Shown here piece by piece: positions 27,502 to 37,337 of a DNA stretch of 64,000 nt. The stretch's first letter is position 1. Each line of letters opens with the position of its first letter. The DNA is from Pedobacter sp. B4-66 (GTDB lineage Bacteria > Bacteroidota > Bacteroidia > Sphingobacteriales > Sphingobacteriaceae). The notes beneath the pieces were generated by a model, which was not told the DNA's origin, did not search any database, and was given only the letters and a program-made list of their open reading frames with translations. Position numbers and translations under genes: made by a program. The stretch is taken from the NCBI RefSeq assembly GCF_018492665.1, contig NZ_JAFVME010000006.1:434001-498000 (forward strand). The letters run 5' to 3'.

Positions 27502-28853
27502 GTTCTAAAGAAAGGGTGAGCCTCTGTATTTAATACACACTTGTCCAGGTTAAACGCCTTATCCGGAGCAAAAAACAGGTAGCAATATTTCATCGTCTCG
27601 GCAAAGAAAAAGCTTTCTAGTGTATCCCATTTCTCCATGGTGTTTACGTCTTTAATCTGTACATATCCATTGTCTACCTGACAATATTTCTCTATAGCCT
27701 CAAACATGGTTTTACCTTGTTGGTAGTATTGCTCATCTTTGGTATTATGCCATAGGTAATAAGTAGCTTCAATCGCTTCAGGACGAATCATGTAATAAGG
27801 GGCTTTGATCTGCATGGTGCTGTAATCTATAGCCTCCGGCTCCAGACCTTTCAGTGTCCACATTTTATAAATAGAGGTTTGCAATTTCTTTGCAGTTTCC
27901 ATGTCCTTATCCAGACAAAGCACCGCACCATAAAAACAATCCAATGCACCAAAGATGGTTGCTGTTCTCTTTCCTGAATCCATATCTGCATAACCATACC
28001 AGAATCCATTTGGAGTTTGATCGCCAAGATATTTGGTGATACCTACTTTACTTACATCCCACATGTTTTTAAGGTCTTGATCTCCAAAAAGTAACCAACC
28101 TTTGAGCAGGTATTCATAATAGGCATCAATGCGACCACTGATATGGGCACTTTTATTTAGCCATTCTCCCGTTTCCACATTAATCTCAGTACCTACCAGG
28201 TCAGTTTTACCTCTACGATCATAAACCGCTACAACGCCTTTTTTACATTTCTCGTAATAGGTCGGATTGTTGGTCAACTTGCTCAGCATTCCATATTCCA
28301 ACAGCATAGATCCAATTTCGCAAGGGTTTGTAGTTACCCCGCTAACCTTACCGGTACGCAGATTTACCAGACGATAAGGCATTCCAGTTCGAGATTCAAA
28401 AACCGGCAACATCCTCTTACCCAGATCTTCTGCCAAACTTAGGAAACGTTTGTCGCCATCCAACTGATAGGCTGACAGCAGGCCACCCATAATACGTATG
28501 GCTATTTCAAATTGCTGAATCTCCATATCCTTATCAAAATTAAGCTTACTGAAGATAAGCGCTTTGGCTTCTGCCATTTCCTTTTTAAGCCCCATTACAT
28601 GCATGGTACTAAATGCATCCACAGGGGTCATGAGTAAGGTTTCTGAATACCAGTTATGCCCTTTTTTTGCAATTGGATTAACCGCATCCATCCCTTTGGC
28701 ATAGTCCATGTACGCTCTCCAACCTTTCTTAAAGGCTGTTTTTACGCGTTCAGCATATATTTTCTTCTCATTTGCTGTTGTTACTTTCTCCTGAGCGCTG
28801 CAAAGACCGAAAGTAAAGCAGAAAAGAAGGGTTAAAACTATTTTGTTCTTCAT
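27492..28853 (-). CDS. Secreted GH47 alpha-1,2-mannosidase-like enzyme
   Basis: 453 residues from the ATG at 28851-28853, which opens a clean signal peptide (MKNKIVLTLLFCFTFGLCSA). An upstream ATG at 28892 overlaps the susD stop as ATGA and could allow coupled translation. GH47 landmarks appear in order: LMTPVDAFSTMHVMGLKKE, GRIDAYYEYLLKGWLLFG, MIRPEAIEATYYLWHNT, TLESFFFAETMKYCYLFF and the Ca2+-binding NTEAHPF. GH47 is an inverting, calcium-dependent alpha-1,2-mannosidase family best known from eukaryotic glycoprotein processing; bacterial members are fewer. It probably trims alpha-mannosides imported or captured by the SusCD pair upstream. Confidence 0.88.
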   Translation of the reverse strand: MKNKIVLTLLFCFTFGLCSAQEKVTTANEKKIYAERVKTAFKKGWRAYMDYAKGMDAVNPIAKKGHNWYSETLLMTPVDAFSTMHVMGLKKEMAEAKALIFSKLNFDKDMEIQQFEIAIRIMGGLLSAYQLDGDKRFLSLAEDLGKRMLPVFESRTGMPYRLVNLRTGKVSGVTTNPCEIGSMLLEYGMLSKLTNNPTYYEKCKKGVVAVYDRRGKTDLVGTEINVETGEWLNKSAHISGRIDAYYEYLLKGWLLFGDQDLKNMWDVSKVGITKYLGDQTPNGFWYGYADMDSGKRTATIFGALDCFYGAVLCLDKDMETAKKLQTSIYKMWTLKGLEPEAIDYSTMQIKAPYYMIRPEAIEATYYLWHNTKDEQYYQQGKTMFEAIEKYCQVDNGYVQIKDVNTMEKWDTLESFFFAETMKYCYLFFAPDKAFNLDKCVLNTEAHPFFRTWK

Positions 28854-28888
28854 ATTGTGTATATTGGTTAAAAAATATTCTTTAAGGA

Positions 28889-30379
28889 TCATTTAAGTAA
28901 AGGATTAATTTGCACTTCTCTTGCGGGAATTGGAAATTTTAAGTTTTCTTCTTTAAATACCGCTCCACCTGGCATAACATGGCCAACCACATCACTAAAA
29001 GTACTTGTTGCCGGATCAAATATTTTTCGGGTCCGAACAACGTCAAACCAGATTTTACCTTCTGCACACAGCTCCCAATATCTTTCCTTCCAAACTTCGG
29101 TAGTGAAATCACTTTTGCTCATGCCACTTAATACTGTTAATCCGGCACGGGTTCTAATGCTGTTCAATGCATCGTAGGCTATTGCATCCGGCGCGCCATC
29201 TGCTTCATTCTGTGCTTCTGCATAGGTTAATAATACATCTGCATAGCGAATCATCGGAAAGTTCTTTGCAGAGTTTGGGGCAGTTGTCAAAATTCCCGGA
29301 TCAAAGAACTTATAAATAGCCCATGGAAAATTGTACTCATTGCCTTTTACATTAATGCTATTAAAGAAAAAGCCCATGTTATGCATCCCTCTAAGGTCGT
29401 TGGTATGGTAAGATTTAATAAAATTTGTACTCGGGTAAAAGCCCCCAAACTGAAGTGCATTTACAAATTTCACTTCTTTAGGCAGAAAATAAACCGGAAG
29501 CGAACTATTGGCATTGTTTATTGCATAATTGGCCATCCAAATGTGCTCTTCCTTATTGTCGAAAGCAGGATTATTCAACTTGTTAAACCAGGTTAAATTG
29601 GCCTCGCTCTGAAACAATTTATGCTTCTGACTGCTGATGACCTCTCCTGCTTTAGTTTTAGCTAAAGTATACTTTTCAGTTTGTTTTAAAGTACCAGCCA
29701 TACTTAAGTATACTTTGGCCAGCAGTGACTTTGCTGCCGCTACAGAAACCCTTCCGTTTCCTTCTGTAGTAGGATTTAGAGGCTGTGCTTCCGCATACTG
29801 AAGATCAGGAACAATCACTTTCTCATAAATATCCTTAACCGATGTTTTGGCAATATTGGCTTCTGAAGGTTTTGAAGTAGGTGTTATTTTCATAGGAACA
29901 TCTCCAAAAATATTGACCAGGGTATAATAATAGTAAGCCCTCAAAAATCTAGCTTCACCAATTAACCTATTCTTGGTCTCCTCATTCATAGTGATTCCCG
30001 GGATATTTGCCATAGAAAGATTGGCAGCTTCAATCCCTTTATAACCTTGCTCCCACCATACCAGGAAATCAGGATTGGCAGCATCATACTTCAGGTTAAT
30101 GTAATCCTGTCCGTATTGCCATTGCGCTTTACTATCGTAAATACCGGTTACCAGTTCAAGCATCGAATAAGGAACATCATCATAACCAAGTTTATTAAAT
30201 GGCTGTTTAATGTAGTTGTAAATGCCTGCTACTGCTGCCTGCGCATCACCTTCGGTTTTAAAATACTGTTTGGTAATGATCGAAGATCTCGCATCTTCTA
30301 GAAGCTGATCTTTGCATGATATTGCCGATATGCTGATGGACAGGGCGGCAAATAAATATATTTTTATTGTTTTTTTCAT
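28889..30379 (-). CDS. susD-like: SusD/RagB-like glycan-binding lipoprotein (PUL 2)
   Basis: 496 residues. Signal peptide with lipobox (ISAISC, Cys22). SusD signatures: SIITKQYFKTEGDAQAAVAGIY, IGEARFLRAYYYYTLVNIFGDVPM, MIRYADVLLTYAEAQNEA and LNSIRTRAGL, ending FPIPAREVQINPLLK. It is the surface-exposed partner of the SusC encoded 11 bp upstream. The stop codon overlaps a possible GH47 start. By context it may bind alpha-mannan or N-glycan fragments. Confidence 0.95.
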   Translation of the reverse strand: MKKTIKIYLFAALSISISAISCKDQLLEDARSSIITKQYFKTEGDAQAAVAGIYNYIKQPFNKLGYDDVPYSMLELVTGIYDSKAQWQYGQDYINLKYDAANPDFLVWWEQGYKGIEAANLSMANIPGITMNEETKNRLIGEARFLRAYYYYTLVNIFGDVPMKITPTSKPSEANIAKTSVKDIYEKVIVPDLQYAEAQPLNPTTEGNGRVSVAAAKSLLAKVYLSMAGTLKQTEKYTLAKTKAGEVISSQKHKLFQSEANLTWFNKLNNPAFDNKEEHIWMANYAINNANSSLPVYFLPKEVKFVNALQFGGFYPSTNFIKSYHTNDLRGMHNMGFFFNSINVKGNEYNFPWAIYKFFDPGILTTAPNSAKNFPMIRYADVLLTYAEAQNEADGAPDAIAYDALNSIRTRAGLTVLSGMSKSDFTTEVWKERYWELCAEGKIWFDVVRTRKIFDPATSTFSDVVGHVMPGGAVFKEENLKFPIPAREVQINPLLK

Positions 30380-30390
30380 GTCTCTGGTGC

Positions 30391-33300
30391 TTAAAAGGTA
30401 AGGTTTAGACCTAAAGTATAGGTACGTGCATTTGGATAACCAAAGTAGTCTACACCCTGACTAAAGGTGCTTCCTGCCGTTACACTGGATAATTCCGGAT
30501 CATAGGCCCTGTAATCAGTAATCATAAAGAAGTTCTGTGCATTGGCAAATACTTTCAGTGATCTGATCTTGATTTTGCTTAGTGTTAGTTCAGGAAAAGT
30601 GTATCCAAGTGTCAGGTTTTTTCCACGGATAAAAGAGCCGTCTTCCACAAAATGACTATCGATGTAACCTGAAGGATAATCGCTATACATAGCATCTGCC
30701 TGCGTACGAATAGCAGGAACCATTGTGTTTTGATGTTGAGGTGTCCATGCATCAGCGATTAAGCTGGCATAACTATTTAGATAATATTGTCTGTCTTCAA
30801 GTTCGAAGCTGGATGCGTTAACCTGTTTGTTGCCCCTTCTCGTTTGTATGGTAGCGGTAAGGTCAAATTGCTTATAGCGCAACCCTAAATTAAAGTACAG
30901 CTCATACTTAGGGAAGATATTGCCAAGTAAGGTTACATCTTTCTGGTCATAAACATAATCCTTGTTTACATCTTCTCTCTTGATGTCGCCAGGTTTCCTG
31001 TTGTACTTTGCTGCCTCCGCAGCTTCATTTGTACCCCAGGTTCCTATTCGCTTATAACCAATCAGATCACCTACGGCGCCACCTACTCTTAACACATTGT
31101 ATACAAGACCACCTGGTACTCTGCCAGGCAGGATGTCTGCATTTGTTTGTCCTAATGCAAGAATTTTGTTCTTATTGGTACTGAAAGCAATACCCAGGTT
31201 TACAGAGAAGTCTTTGCTTTCTACCACAGTTCCGTTAACCGAAATTTCAACACCACGGTTCCTTACACTTCCTATATTCTCGGTTACACTTCCGTATCCT
31301 GAAACAAAAGATACGGGATTGGCTAAAAGTAAATCTGTTGTCTTCTTTTCATACACATCAGCTGTAATTGTTAACCTGTTGTTGAACATGGCCAAATCTG
31401 CTCCGGTATTTAGCTGTGCTGTGCGCTCCCATTTCAAGTCGGGATTTGAGATATTCCCCATGGTAGTACCTACATTACGGATGCCGTTCAGGTAAACAAT
31501 GGTATTGTTACTCAGCGTACCTAAAGATAAATAAGGGGAAATACCCGAATTACCGGTGATGCCATAACTTCCTCTTAATTTTAATGAAGATATCGCTTTA
31601 GCTGATTTAAGAAATTCTTCTTCTGAAACATTCCAGCCAAGTGCTACCGAAGGAAAGAAGGCATATTTATTTCCACTTCCAAATTTAGATGACCCATCGG
31701 TACGTCCGGTAACCGTTAGTAAGTATTTATCCTTCAGACTATAGTTAACACGAGCGTAATATGAATTCATGCGCTGACTTGCATAATTTGAACCAGGCGT
31801 TCCCGGAACTGATCCGGCTGAAAGGTTATAATATTTAAAGAAGTCAGTAGAGAAACCGGTTGAACCGACATTAAAGCCCTCGCTTGTTGTTCCTGTCCAA
31901 CTGCTTCCCAATACCGCATTAATGCGGTGAACATCCAGCTGTTTGGTATAGGTTAAAAAGTTCTCTGATTGCCAGTAAAGCGTTCTGGAGTAATCGATGG
32001 AAGCTCTTCCACCCACATCTTTACCAATGTCCAGCAATTCCCTTGAAGCGTAAAACTGGTTGTTATTGTCGAAGAACTGCGTGCCAAAGGTGGTTTTAAA
32101 TTCCAGATCCTTGGTGATTTTAATATTGGCATTAAAATTACCTAGAAATTGATGCTCTGTTCTGTTGTACAAGAGATCTTTAAGTAGCTGTACCGGATTG
32201 TTTGCAGTATAAATCCCTGTTTTATAGAAGCCAAGAAAATCATTGTTACTATTGTAATTATATCCGAATCCAAAATCCTGCATAGTACTATACCTGCCAT
32301 CAGGAAATTTCACAGGCGCAATTGGGATCATTCCTGCCAGAAGTCGGGTTGCAGTCATAGAACCTACACCATAATCATCCGCCTGGTTCTTTTTATTATA
32401 ATTGTAGGAAAGACTTCCGCCGATTGCCAACCAGGGTTTAAGATTGATATCGGTGGTATAGCGGATAGAGTGCTTTTTATAAAAACTCTCTTTTAAAATA
32501 CCATTGTCATTGATTAGCCCGAGATATAAGCCTTGCTTGGCTTTTTCTGTACCCCCGGTAATGGAAAGATAGGTATTGTTGGATATCGCATTGCGACTAG
32601 ACTCCTTTTGCCAGTCAGTATCATATATTGGTGATCCGTCTGCCTTAAAGAGTTCAGGATATAAAGTTCCAAGCTGATTGGTAGGGAAGCTACCTCTTTT
32701 AGGATCATATTCCCAGGAACGCTTCTGATACTCCATGTATTGAGCAGCATCTAGCATTTTAAGCGGGCGTGCCATGGTACCAACACCGGCATTGCTGCTA
32801 ATGGAAACGGTAAAATCTCCAGCTTTTGCACGTTTTGTAGTCACAATAATTACCCCATTTGAGGCCTGAGAGCCATAAATGGCAGTAGCTGAAGCGTCTT
32901 TTAAAATATCAATAGATTCAATATCAGCAGGATTGATAGACTGAAATTCGGCACCTATCACACCATCTACCACAAACAAAGGTGAGTTGGAAGCATTGAT
33001 GGAATTGATCCCCCTGATTGTAGCACTGAAACCACCACCTGGCCTGCCTGAATTGTTGCTGATGTTTAGTCCGGGCACTCTTGATCCTAATGCGGCTAAA
33101 GGGTTGGAAACCGGCATGGCTGCCAGATCACTGCCTTTAATAGAGGAAACAGATCCGGTAAGGTCTTTCTTTCGGATTGTTCCATATCCCATCACAACAA
33201 CTTCATCAAGTCCCTGTTTTGCTTCATTTAAGGTAATGTTGATGGGGCCCGAAACATCAACTGAATATTGCTGTTCTTCAAAACCAATATAAGAGAACAC

Positions 33301-33528
33301 CAGTATGGCGCCTTTATTTGGTACACTTAGTTCAAAGGAACCCTTCGTATCAGTGGTGGTACCGGTCTTTGTCCCCCTCAGGTAAACACTAACCCCAGTA
33401 AGTGGGGCCTTATCTTTATCCACAACAGTACCTGTTACCTTAAAGGCCTGTTGGGCAACAGCGTTAAAAGACAGCAGAACACCTGTAAGCAGACAGAGGA
33501 GCAGTCCGATTTTTTTTAATTTGATCAT
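30391..33528 (-). CDS. susC-like: SusC/RagA TonB-dependent transporter without STN domain (PUL 2)
   Basis: 1045 residues. Signal peptide to about residue 25, carboxypeptidase-regulatory-like domain (about 28-105, VTGTVVDKDKAPLTGVSVYL), linker LDEVVVMGYGTIRKKDLTG, plug (ALGSRVPGLNISNNSGRPGG, IDILKDASATAIYGSQASNG), then the beta-barrel. There is no STN domain, unlike the transporter at 3959-7279, and no sigma/FecR pair nearby, so induction should come from another regulator, probably the AraC protein encoded just upstream. Promoter candidate TATATTTG (minus strand, 33695-33702) would give a leader of about 160 nt. Confidence 0.95.
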   Translation of the reverse strand: MIKLKKIGLLLCLLTGVLLSFNAVAQQAFKVTGTVVDKDKAPLTGVSVYLRGTKTGTTTDTKGSFELSVPNKGAILVFSYIGFEEQQYSVDVSGPINITLNEAKQGLDEVVVMGYGTIRKKDLTGSVSSIKGSDLAAMPVSNPLAALGSRVPGLNISNNSGRPGGGFSATIRGINSINASNSPLFVVDGVIGAEFQSINPADIESIDILKDASATAIYGSQASNGVIIVTTKRAKAGDFTVSISSNAGVGTMARPLKMLDAAQYMEYQKRSWEYDPKRGSFPTNQLGTLYPELFKADGSPIYDTDWQKESSRNAISNNTYLSITGGTEKAKQGLYLGLINDNGILKESFYKKHSIRYTTDINLKPWLAIGGSLSYNYNKKNQADDYGVGSMTATRLLAGMIPIAPVKFPDGRYSTMQDFGFGYNYNSNNDFLGFYKTGIYTANNPVQLLKDLLYNRTEHQFLGNFNANIKITKDLEFKTTFGTQFFDNNNQFYASRELLDIGKDVGGRASIDYSRTLYWQSENFLTYTKQLDVHRINAVLGSSWTGTTSEGFNVGSTGFSTDFFKYYNLSAGSVPGTPGSNYASQRMNSYYARVNYSLKDKYLLTVTGRTDGSSKFGSGNKYAFFPSVALGWNVSEEEFLKSAKAISSLKLRGSYGITGNSGISPYLSLGTLSNNTIVYLNGIRNVGTTMGNISNPDLKWERTAQLNTGADLAMFNNRLTITADVYEKKTTDLLLANPVSFVSGYGSVTENIGSVRNRGVEISVNGTVVESKDFSVNLGIAFSTNKNKILALGQTNADILPGRVPGGLVYNVLRVGGAVGDLIGYKRIGTWGTNEAAEAAKYNRKPGDIKREDVNKDYVYDQKDVTLLGNIFPKYELYFNLGLRYKQFDLTATIQTRRGNKQVNASSFELEDRQYYLNSYASLIADAWTPQHQNTMVPAIRTQADAMYSDYPSGYIDSHFVEDGSFIRGKNLTLGYTFPELTLSKIKIRSLKVFANAQNFFMITDYRAYDPELSSVTAGSTFSQGVDYFGYPNARTYTLGLNLTF

Positions 33529-33694
33529 AATTTCTGATTAATAGTTGGTTAGTTTATACGCAATAAGCTTCCTGCACCTTTAAAAAAGGCGTATTCATGA
33601 CTGCCTGCGTTTAGGACACAGGCTGACATTCATTGCAGAAAATGGTTAATTGATTGGTTTGTTTGTTAGTTTATAATTTGGTTCTATCCTTTAA

Positions 33695-33702
33695 CAAATA
33701 TA
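33695..33702 (-). promoter_or_regulatory. Candidate -7 box for the PUL 2 susC operon
   Basis: TATATTTG on the minus strand, an exact TAnnTTTG match in the 242-bp gap between the AraC gene and susC. No clear -33 element seen. Confidence 0.4.
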
Positions 33703-33770
33703 TCACCCATCTTTAACATAAAAACGACAGAAGTTTAGCTATAAGAGTACATTGTTTATGTTTTAACGAC

Positions 33771-34616
33771 TCAAGCAATAATCTGTGTGGTTTTGCGATA
33801 TACCGAAGGCGGCTGGTGATAAATCTCTTTAAAGAGATTATAAAAGTGCCCTAGATTTGTAATCCCACAATCCATGCATATGGTTTTGATGGGAACATTA
33901 GTGATGGACAGCTGTTGTGCAGCGTAGTTCATTCTCAATTCATTAACCAAAGCAGACAGGGTTTTATTGAACAACCTTTTTACAGTTCTGTTTACATGAT
34001 CGAGGTGCTTTTCGCATAAACGGGCAAAACCATTTGGACCTGTCTTAAATAATTCAGGCGAAGAAAACTCGTGAAGCGCCTTATTAAGCCATGCAGGAAT
34101 CGATTCATTCTCTACTTTAACCTTATCGTAAAGACTAATGAAGCGAAAAACACTGAGCAGAATGCTATCTATATAAAGATTAGTTTTTGGGCCTTTCCAA
34201 TAGTTTTCAGCACGTTTGGAAATCTGATGTATCGTATTCAGATCCATCAGCTTATGAAAGGGAACAACCTCGCTGGTCCAGAAGTAAGAATTGCTGTCGG
34301 GGAAATAACGGCTTCCCAGGTGCTCCATGGTTTCGGCCGAAAATGCCAGATTCATAATGGTAATTCCATTTTTATCTGAAGTAAAAGTGTGCTGATCCTG
34401 AGGACGGATCATCACCAAATGTCCCGGATGTAGCGCGATTTTGTGTCCATTTACCAAATGCTGCCCGTTACCCTTTTCTACCCAAAATATTTCTGCATAA
34501 TCATGATCATGCAAAGAAAGATCATTACGGGAGTGAATTGTGGTACGGGCGATATGAAACTTGTCATTTTCCTTGACAAAATTTTCTAAAAGGAATCTTT
34601 TGGTTTTCATAAGCAT
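33771..34616 (-). CDS. AraC-family transcriptional regulator, ChbR-like
   Basis: 281 residues from the ATG at 34614-34616; a second ATG six bases later is equally possible. The cupin sensor (about 25-110) has SLHDHDYAEIFWVEKGNGQH and HPGHLVMIRPQDQHTFTS, metal-like His positions seen in sugar-sensing cupins. The C-terminal HTH pair (about 180-275) has LCEKHLDHVNRTVKRLFNK and IKTICMDCGITNLGHFYNLF. The overall pattern recalls ChbR, the chitobiose operon regulator. It is directly upstream of susC of PUL 2, on the same strand, and probably controls it. Confidence 0.92.
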   Translation of the reverse strand: MLMKTKRFLLENFVKENDKFHIARTTIHSRNDLSLHDHDYAEIFWVEKGNGQHLVNGHKIALHPGHLVMIRPQDQHTFTSDKNGITIMNLAFSAETMEHLGSRYFPDSNSYFWTSEVVPFHKLMDLNTIHQISKRAENYWKGPKTNLYIDSILLSVFRFISLYDKVKVENESIPAWLNKALHEFSSPELFKTGPNGFARLCEKHLDHVNRTVKRLFNKTLSALVNELRMNYAAQQLSITNVPIKTICMDCGITNLGHFYNLFKEIYHQPPSVYRKTTQIIA

Positions 34617-34641
34617 ATCAGTTTTAACGGGGTCACCTCAC

Positions 34642-34649
34642 CAAATATA
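34642..34649 (-). promoter_or_regulatory. Candidate -7 box for the ChbR-like gene
   Basis: TATATTTG on the minus strand, exact TAnnTTTG match, in the 54-bp gap between the PhyH and AraC genes. Confidence 0.45.
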
Positions 34650-34670
34650 GCAGTATTTCTATATTCTGAT

Positions 34671-35429
34671 TTATAGGTAAATTAATGGATTATTGCCTTT
34701 ATTTTCGCCTCTGCAGTGGTAAATTTTATGATTTGCATTGTGGGGATGCTCTGGGTTAAGGATAAGATCTGTACTGAAATAGCGCATGGTATACCCGGTC
34801 CTCCTGGTGGTACTAGTGTTGGCGTTAGCACCATGTACAATACGCGAATCATGAAGGGAATAGTTACCCTGATTTAGTTCAAACCATACTACCTGACTCT
34901 CATCTAAAGTAGCAGAATCTTTAATCTGGATGGTAAAAATCTTATGATCCGTAGCGATCTGCTCGTATTCTGAAGTCTGGTTTTTATGCGTTCCCGGGAA
35001 AACGCCCATGCATCCGTTTTCTTTGCTGGCCTTATCTATAGCAAGCCATACGGTAACAATTCCCTCAAAGCTGTTGAAACGTCCCTCCCAATAAGCACTA
35101 TCTTCATGCCAAGGGGTTTTATTCCCGCTACCAGGTTCCTTGCAAATGAAATGACTGCTCCATAGTCCGATGTTCGGACCAATAATGCCCTGCACAATAT
35201 CCAAAACCTCATCGGCCATCAGGAATTCGAACAGCCTTTCATCATGCATATGAGGTACATCAAGTTCATCCGGCTTTAAAGCCCCACGGCCAGCCAGGTG
35301 TTCTTCAAAAATATCGAACAGTCTTTCAAATTTTACCTGTTCAAACATTGGGGTCTTCGGCAACAGGTAACCATTTTCATGATAAAAGGCAATCTCCTGC
35401 TGATTTAAGTTATTGTTAGTAGTTTTCAT
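34671..35429 (-). CDS. Phytanoyl-CoA dioxygenase (PhyH) family Fe(II)/2-oxoglutarate oxygenase
   Basis: 252 residues. The iron-binding facial triad is visible: HxD in TPWHEDSAYW and the distal His in HDSRIVHGANAN, followed by an Arg (STTRRTGYTMRYF) suited to bind 2-oxoglutarate. Length and fold are typical of bacterial PhyH proteins, which hydroxylate varied small molecules. Its start overlaps the end of the TIM-barrel gene upstream by 14 bp, so the two form one translational unit. Substrate unknown; the pairing suggests modification of a sugar or polyol. Confidence 0.9.
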   Translation of the reverse strand: MKTTNNNLNQQEIAFYHENGYLLPKTPMFEQVKFERLFDIFEEHLAGRGALKPDELDVPHMHDERLFEFLMADEVLDIVQGIIGPNIGLWSSHFICKEPGSGNKTPWHEDSAYWEGRFNSFEGIVTVWLAIDKASKENGCMGVFPGTHKNQTSEYEQIATDHKIFTIQIKDSATLDESQVVWFELNQGNYSLHDSRIVHGANANTSTTRRTGYTMRYFSTDLILNPEHPHNANHKIYHCRGENKGNNPLIYL

Positions 35430-36243
35430 ATGTTAAGTGGTCTTGTAAATAGTTTTTCATGAGTACGTTTAACTCCCATTGCGAGGCTACAGGCATATTG
35501 GTAAAAGGTAAACTGTGCATGTAAGGTGTAGAACCAAACTCGCAGGTTATGGTTAAGCGTTCGGCTTTCTTCTCGTTATGCGCTTTCAGAATTGCAGTCC
35601 ACCAGCTTAGGTGCTGCTGAAGCTCCACCTGATATTCTGGAACAAAAGGATGAGGAACCTGAGGTCCCTGAGCATAGCCTACCCTGGCATGGATATGACT
35701 GCAATTGTTAATGGCTCTTAACAAGGTGGCTTGCTGTTGCTCCAAAAGAGACTCAGAAACAACACACCAATGTGAAAAATCGGCAGTTAGCTCCAACTCG
35801 GGGAAAGCATCTAAATAGCTGCTAATCATTGGGGCGCAAAAGCTAAACCTGCCCCTATGTATTTCATGTACTACACTAATCTCGGCTGCTTTTGAAAGCT
35901 GATTTGCTGCAACTAAAAATTTCAGGTTTTCCGCAAGGCTAAAGTAATCCCGTCCGGTATGGCAATTGACCATCAAAGGTCCGATATCAAGAATACGCTC
36001 CAATTTACTCAGGTAATCTGGCAGCATTTCATTTGCGGTATTACCCGTAGCATATGGATGTTGGGCAATCAGTTCCAACTGAAAATCGTCGCATTGCCTT
36101 TTAATGGTTTTTATATCCATCAGATCTGGGTTCAATGCGATTTCCACACCATGATAACCCTCTTTTTTGGCATTTTCCAAAAAGGTGGTTATAGGCATAG
36201 GGCGCATGCCCCAATAGGGACAGTAAAAGAGGAGTTTAGTCAT
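35416..36243 (-). CDS. Sugar phosphate isomerase/epimerase-type TIM barrel
   Basis: 275 residues, the length of the xylose-isomerase-like TIM-barrel family. Metal-binding residues typical of the family can be placed: Glu in VVHEIHRGR, Asp in LTADFSHW, His in HIHARVGY and Glu in ITCEFGS. No signal peptide, so cytoplasmic. It overlaps the PhyH gene by 14 bp. The family covers epimerases, isomerases and dehydratases of sugars and inositols, so the reaction cannot be fixed. A weak box TATTTTTA lies 24 bp upstream. Confidence 0.85.
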   Translation of the reverse strand: MTKLLFYCPYWGMRPMPITTFLENAKKEGYHGVEIALNPDLMDIKTIKRQCDDFQLELIAQHPYATGNTANEMLPDYLSKLERILDIGPLMVNCHTGRDYFSLAENLKFLVAANQLSKAAEISVVHEIHRGRFSFCAPMISSYLDAFPELELTADFSHWCVVSESLLEQQQATLLRAINNCSHIHARVGYAQGPQVPHPFVPEYQVELQQHLSWWTAILKAHNEKKAERLTITCEFGSTPYMHSLPFTNMPVASQWELNVLMKNYLQDHLTYENY

Positions 36244-36444
36244 TTTTTTAGTGAGTGTTCTACTCTGTAAAAATAGAATTTGACACTGATGTTAAAACGA
36301 CTGAAGATTACTGGAAGTGGCAGTTTTTATTACGCTATAACGATGTTTTAGTGATATCTTTAGATCAGAACATATTTAAAGCCGCTAAACGAATATTTAA
36401 AATTGCTTTTATCGATGAAGTACTCCCTCTTTAAAAACAAAAAA

Positions 36445-36470
36445 CCGTATACAGGCTTCCCAGTATACGG
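36445..36470 (-). terminator. Intrinsic terminator after the alpha/beta hydrolase gene
   Basis: CCGTATAC/GTATACGG stem (36445-36452 with 36463-36470), followed on the minus strand by TTTTTTGTTTTT. It begins 24 bp past the stop at 36494. Confidence 0.85.
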
Positions 36471-36493
36471 ATAATTTATTCTTGATGTTATTC

Positions 36494-37189
36494 TTAAATA
36501 TTTTCTGCTGCCTTAATGATCATTTCTGCAACAAGTTCTGGTTGAGACATGAATATTACATGACTTCCTTTAATTTCTTTAACAATGGTATTTGAACGAC
36601 TGTACATTGCGTGTTGAATCTCAGGGGCAATACTCTTGTCTTCAGTTGCGATTAATCCATAAGCTGGTTTATGTCTCCATGCCGCATCTGTAATAGGGGT
36701 TACAAAACCTTTTGCATAAAAAGCACCTTGGGAAGCGTACATAAACTCAGCTTCTTCTTTATCTATATCAGCACAGAAACCTGCATGGAATTTATCTTTG
36801 TCGTAGTAAACGATTCCCTTATCATCCGGTGGCAAAACACCATTTTCCGGTGCCGGAGGAGCAGTTTGCAACCATTGCAAGGCCGATTCGCCATTATCAG
36901 GTTGGAATGCCGCGATGTAAACTAGTGCTGCCACATTTGGATGATTACCTGCTTGGGTAATTACTGCACCGCCCCATGAATGGCCCGCAAGGATAGCTGG
37001 CCCACCTACCCTGTCTAAAGCAACGTGGGTAGCCAGAACATCATCCTCTAATGAGGTCAGTGGGTTTTGTACTACCACTACATTGAATCCTTTTTTTGTC
37101 AATTCGTTATAAAGTGCTTTATAACCAGAACCATCAGCGAATGCACCATGTACCAAGACAACATTCTTAACATTTAAATTTTCCATCAT
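36494..37189 (-). CDS. Alpha/beta hydrolase (salicylate esterase / EstC-like)
   Basis: 231 residues, no signal peptide. The oxyanion region VLVHGAFADGSGYKALYNEL, nucleophile elbow AGHSWGGAV (Ser about 71) and a late His (KGSHVIFMSQPELVAEMI) give the Ser-Asp-His triad. The Asp is probably in ATEDKSIAPE. The pattern matches small plant-type and bacterial esterases often annotated as alpha/beta fold hydrolases. Two adjacent ATG codons (37189, 37186) are possible starts. It is monocistronic, with its own terminator; a CATCTTTG box (37226-37233, minus) may be its promoter. Confidence 0.9.
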   Translation of the reverse strand: MMENLNVKNVVLVHGAFADGSGYKALYNELTKKGFNVVVVQNPLTSLEDDVLATHVALDRVGGPAILAGHSWGGAVITQAGNHPNVAALVYIAAFQPDNGESALQWLQTAPPAPENGVLPPDDKGIVYYDKDKFHAGFCADIDKEEAEFMYASQGAFYAKGFVTPITDAAWRHKPAYGLIATEDKSIAPEIQHAMYSRSNTIVKEIKGSHVIFMSQPELVAEMIIKAAENI

Positions 37190-37337
37190 TTTGATTTTTA
37201 ATTGTTTAGGATTGATTTAACAATACAAAGATGGGGCTTAATGTAGGCTCAGGGAATGGGATGTCTTCCCAAAATATTGTAATTTTTTCCCTTTTTAACT
37301 TATTGCAATTGAATTCCTGATTTTGAGTAAGACTTTA

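Noticed and set aside
33071..36243. PhyH and TIM-barrel genes as core parts of PUL 2
   Set aside because: They share strand and nearness, but the AraC gene has its own promoter box and no glycan-specific residues were seen; kept as neighbours only.
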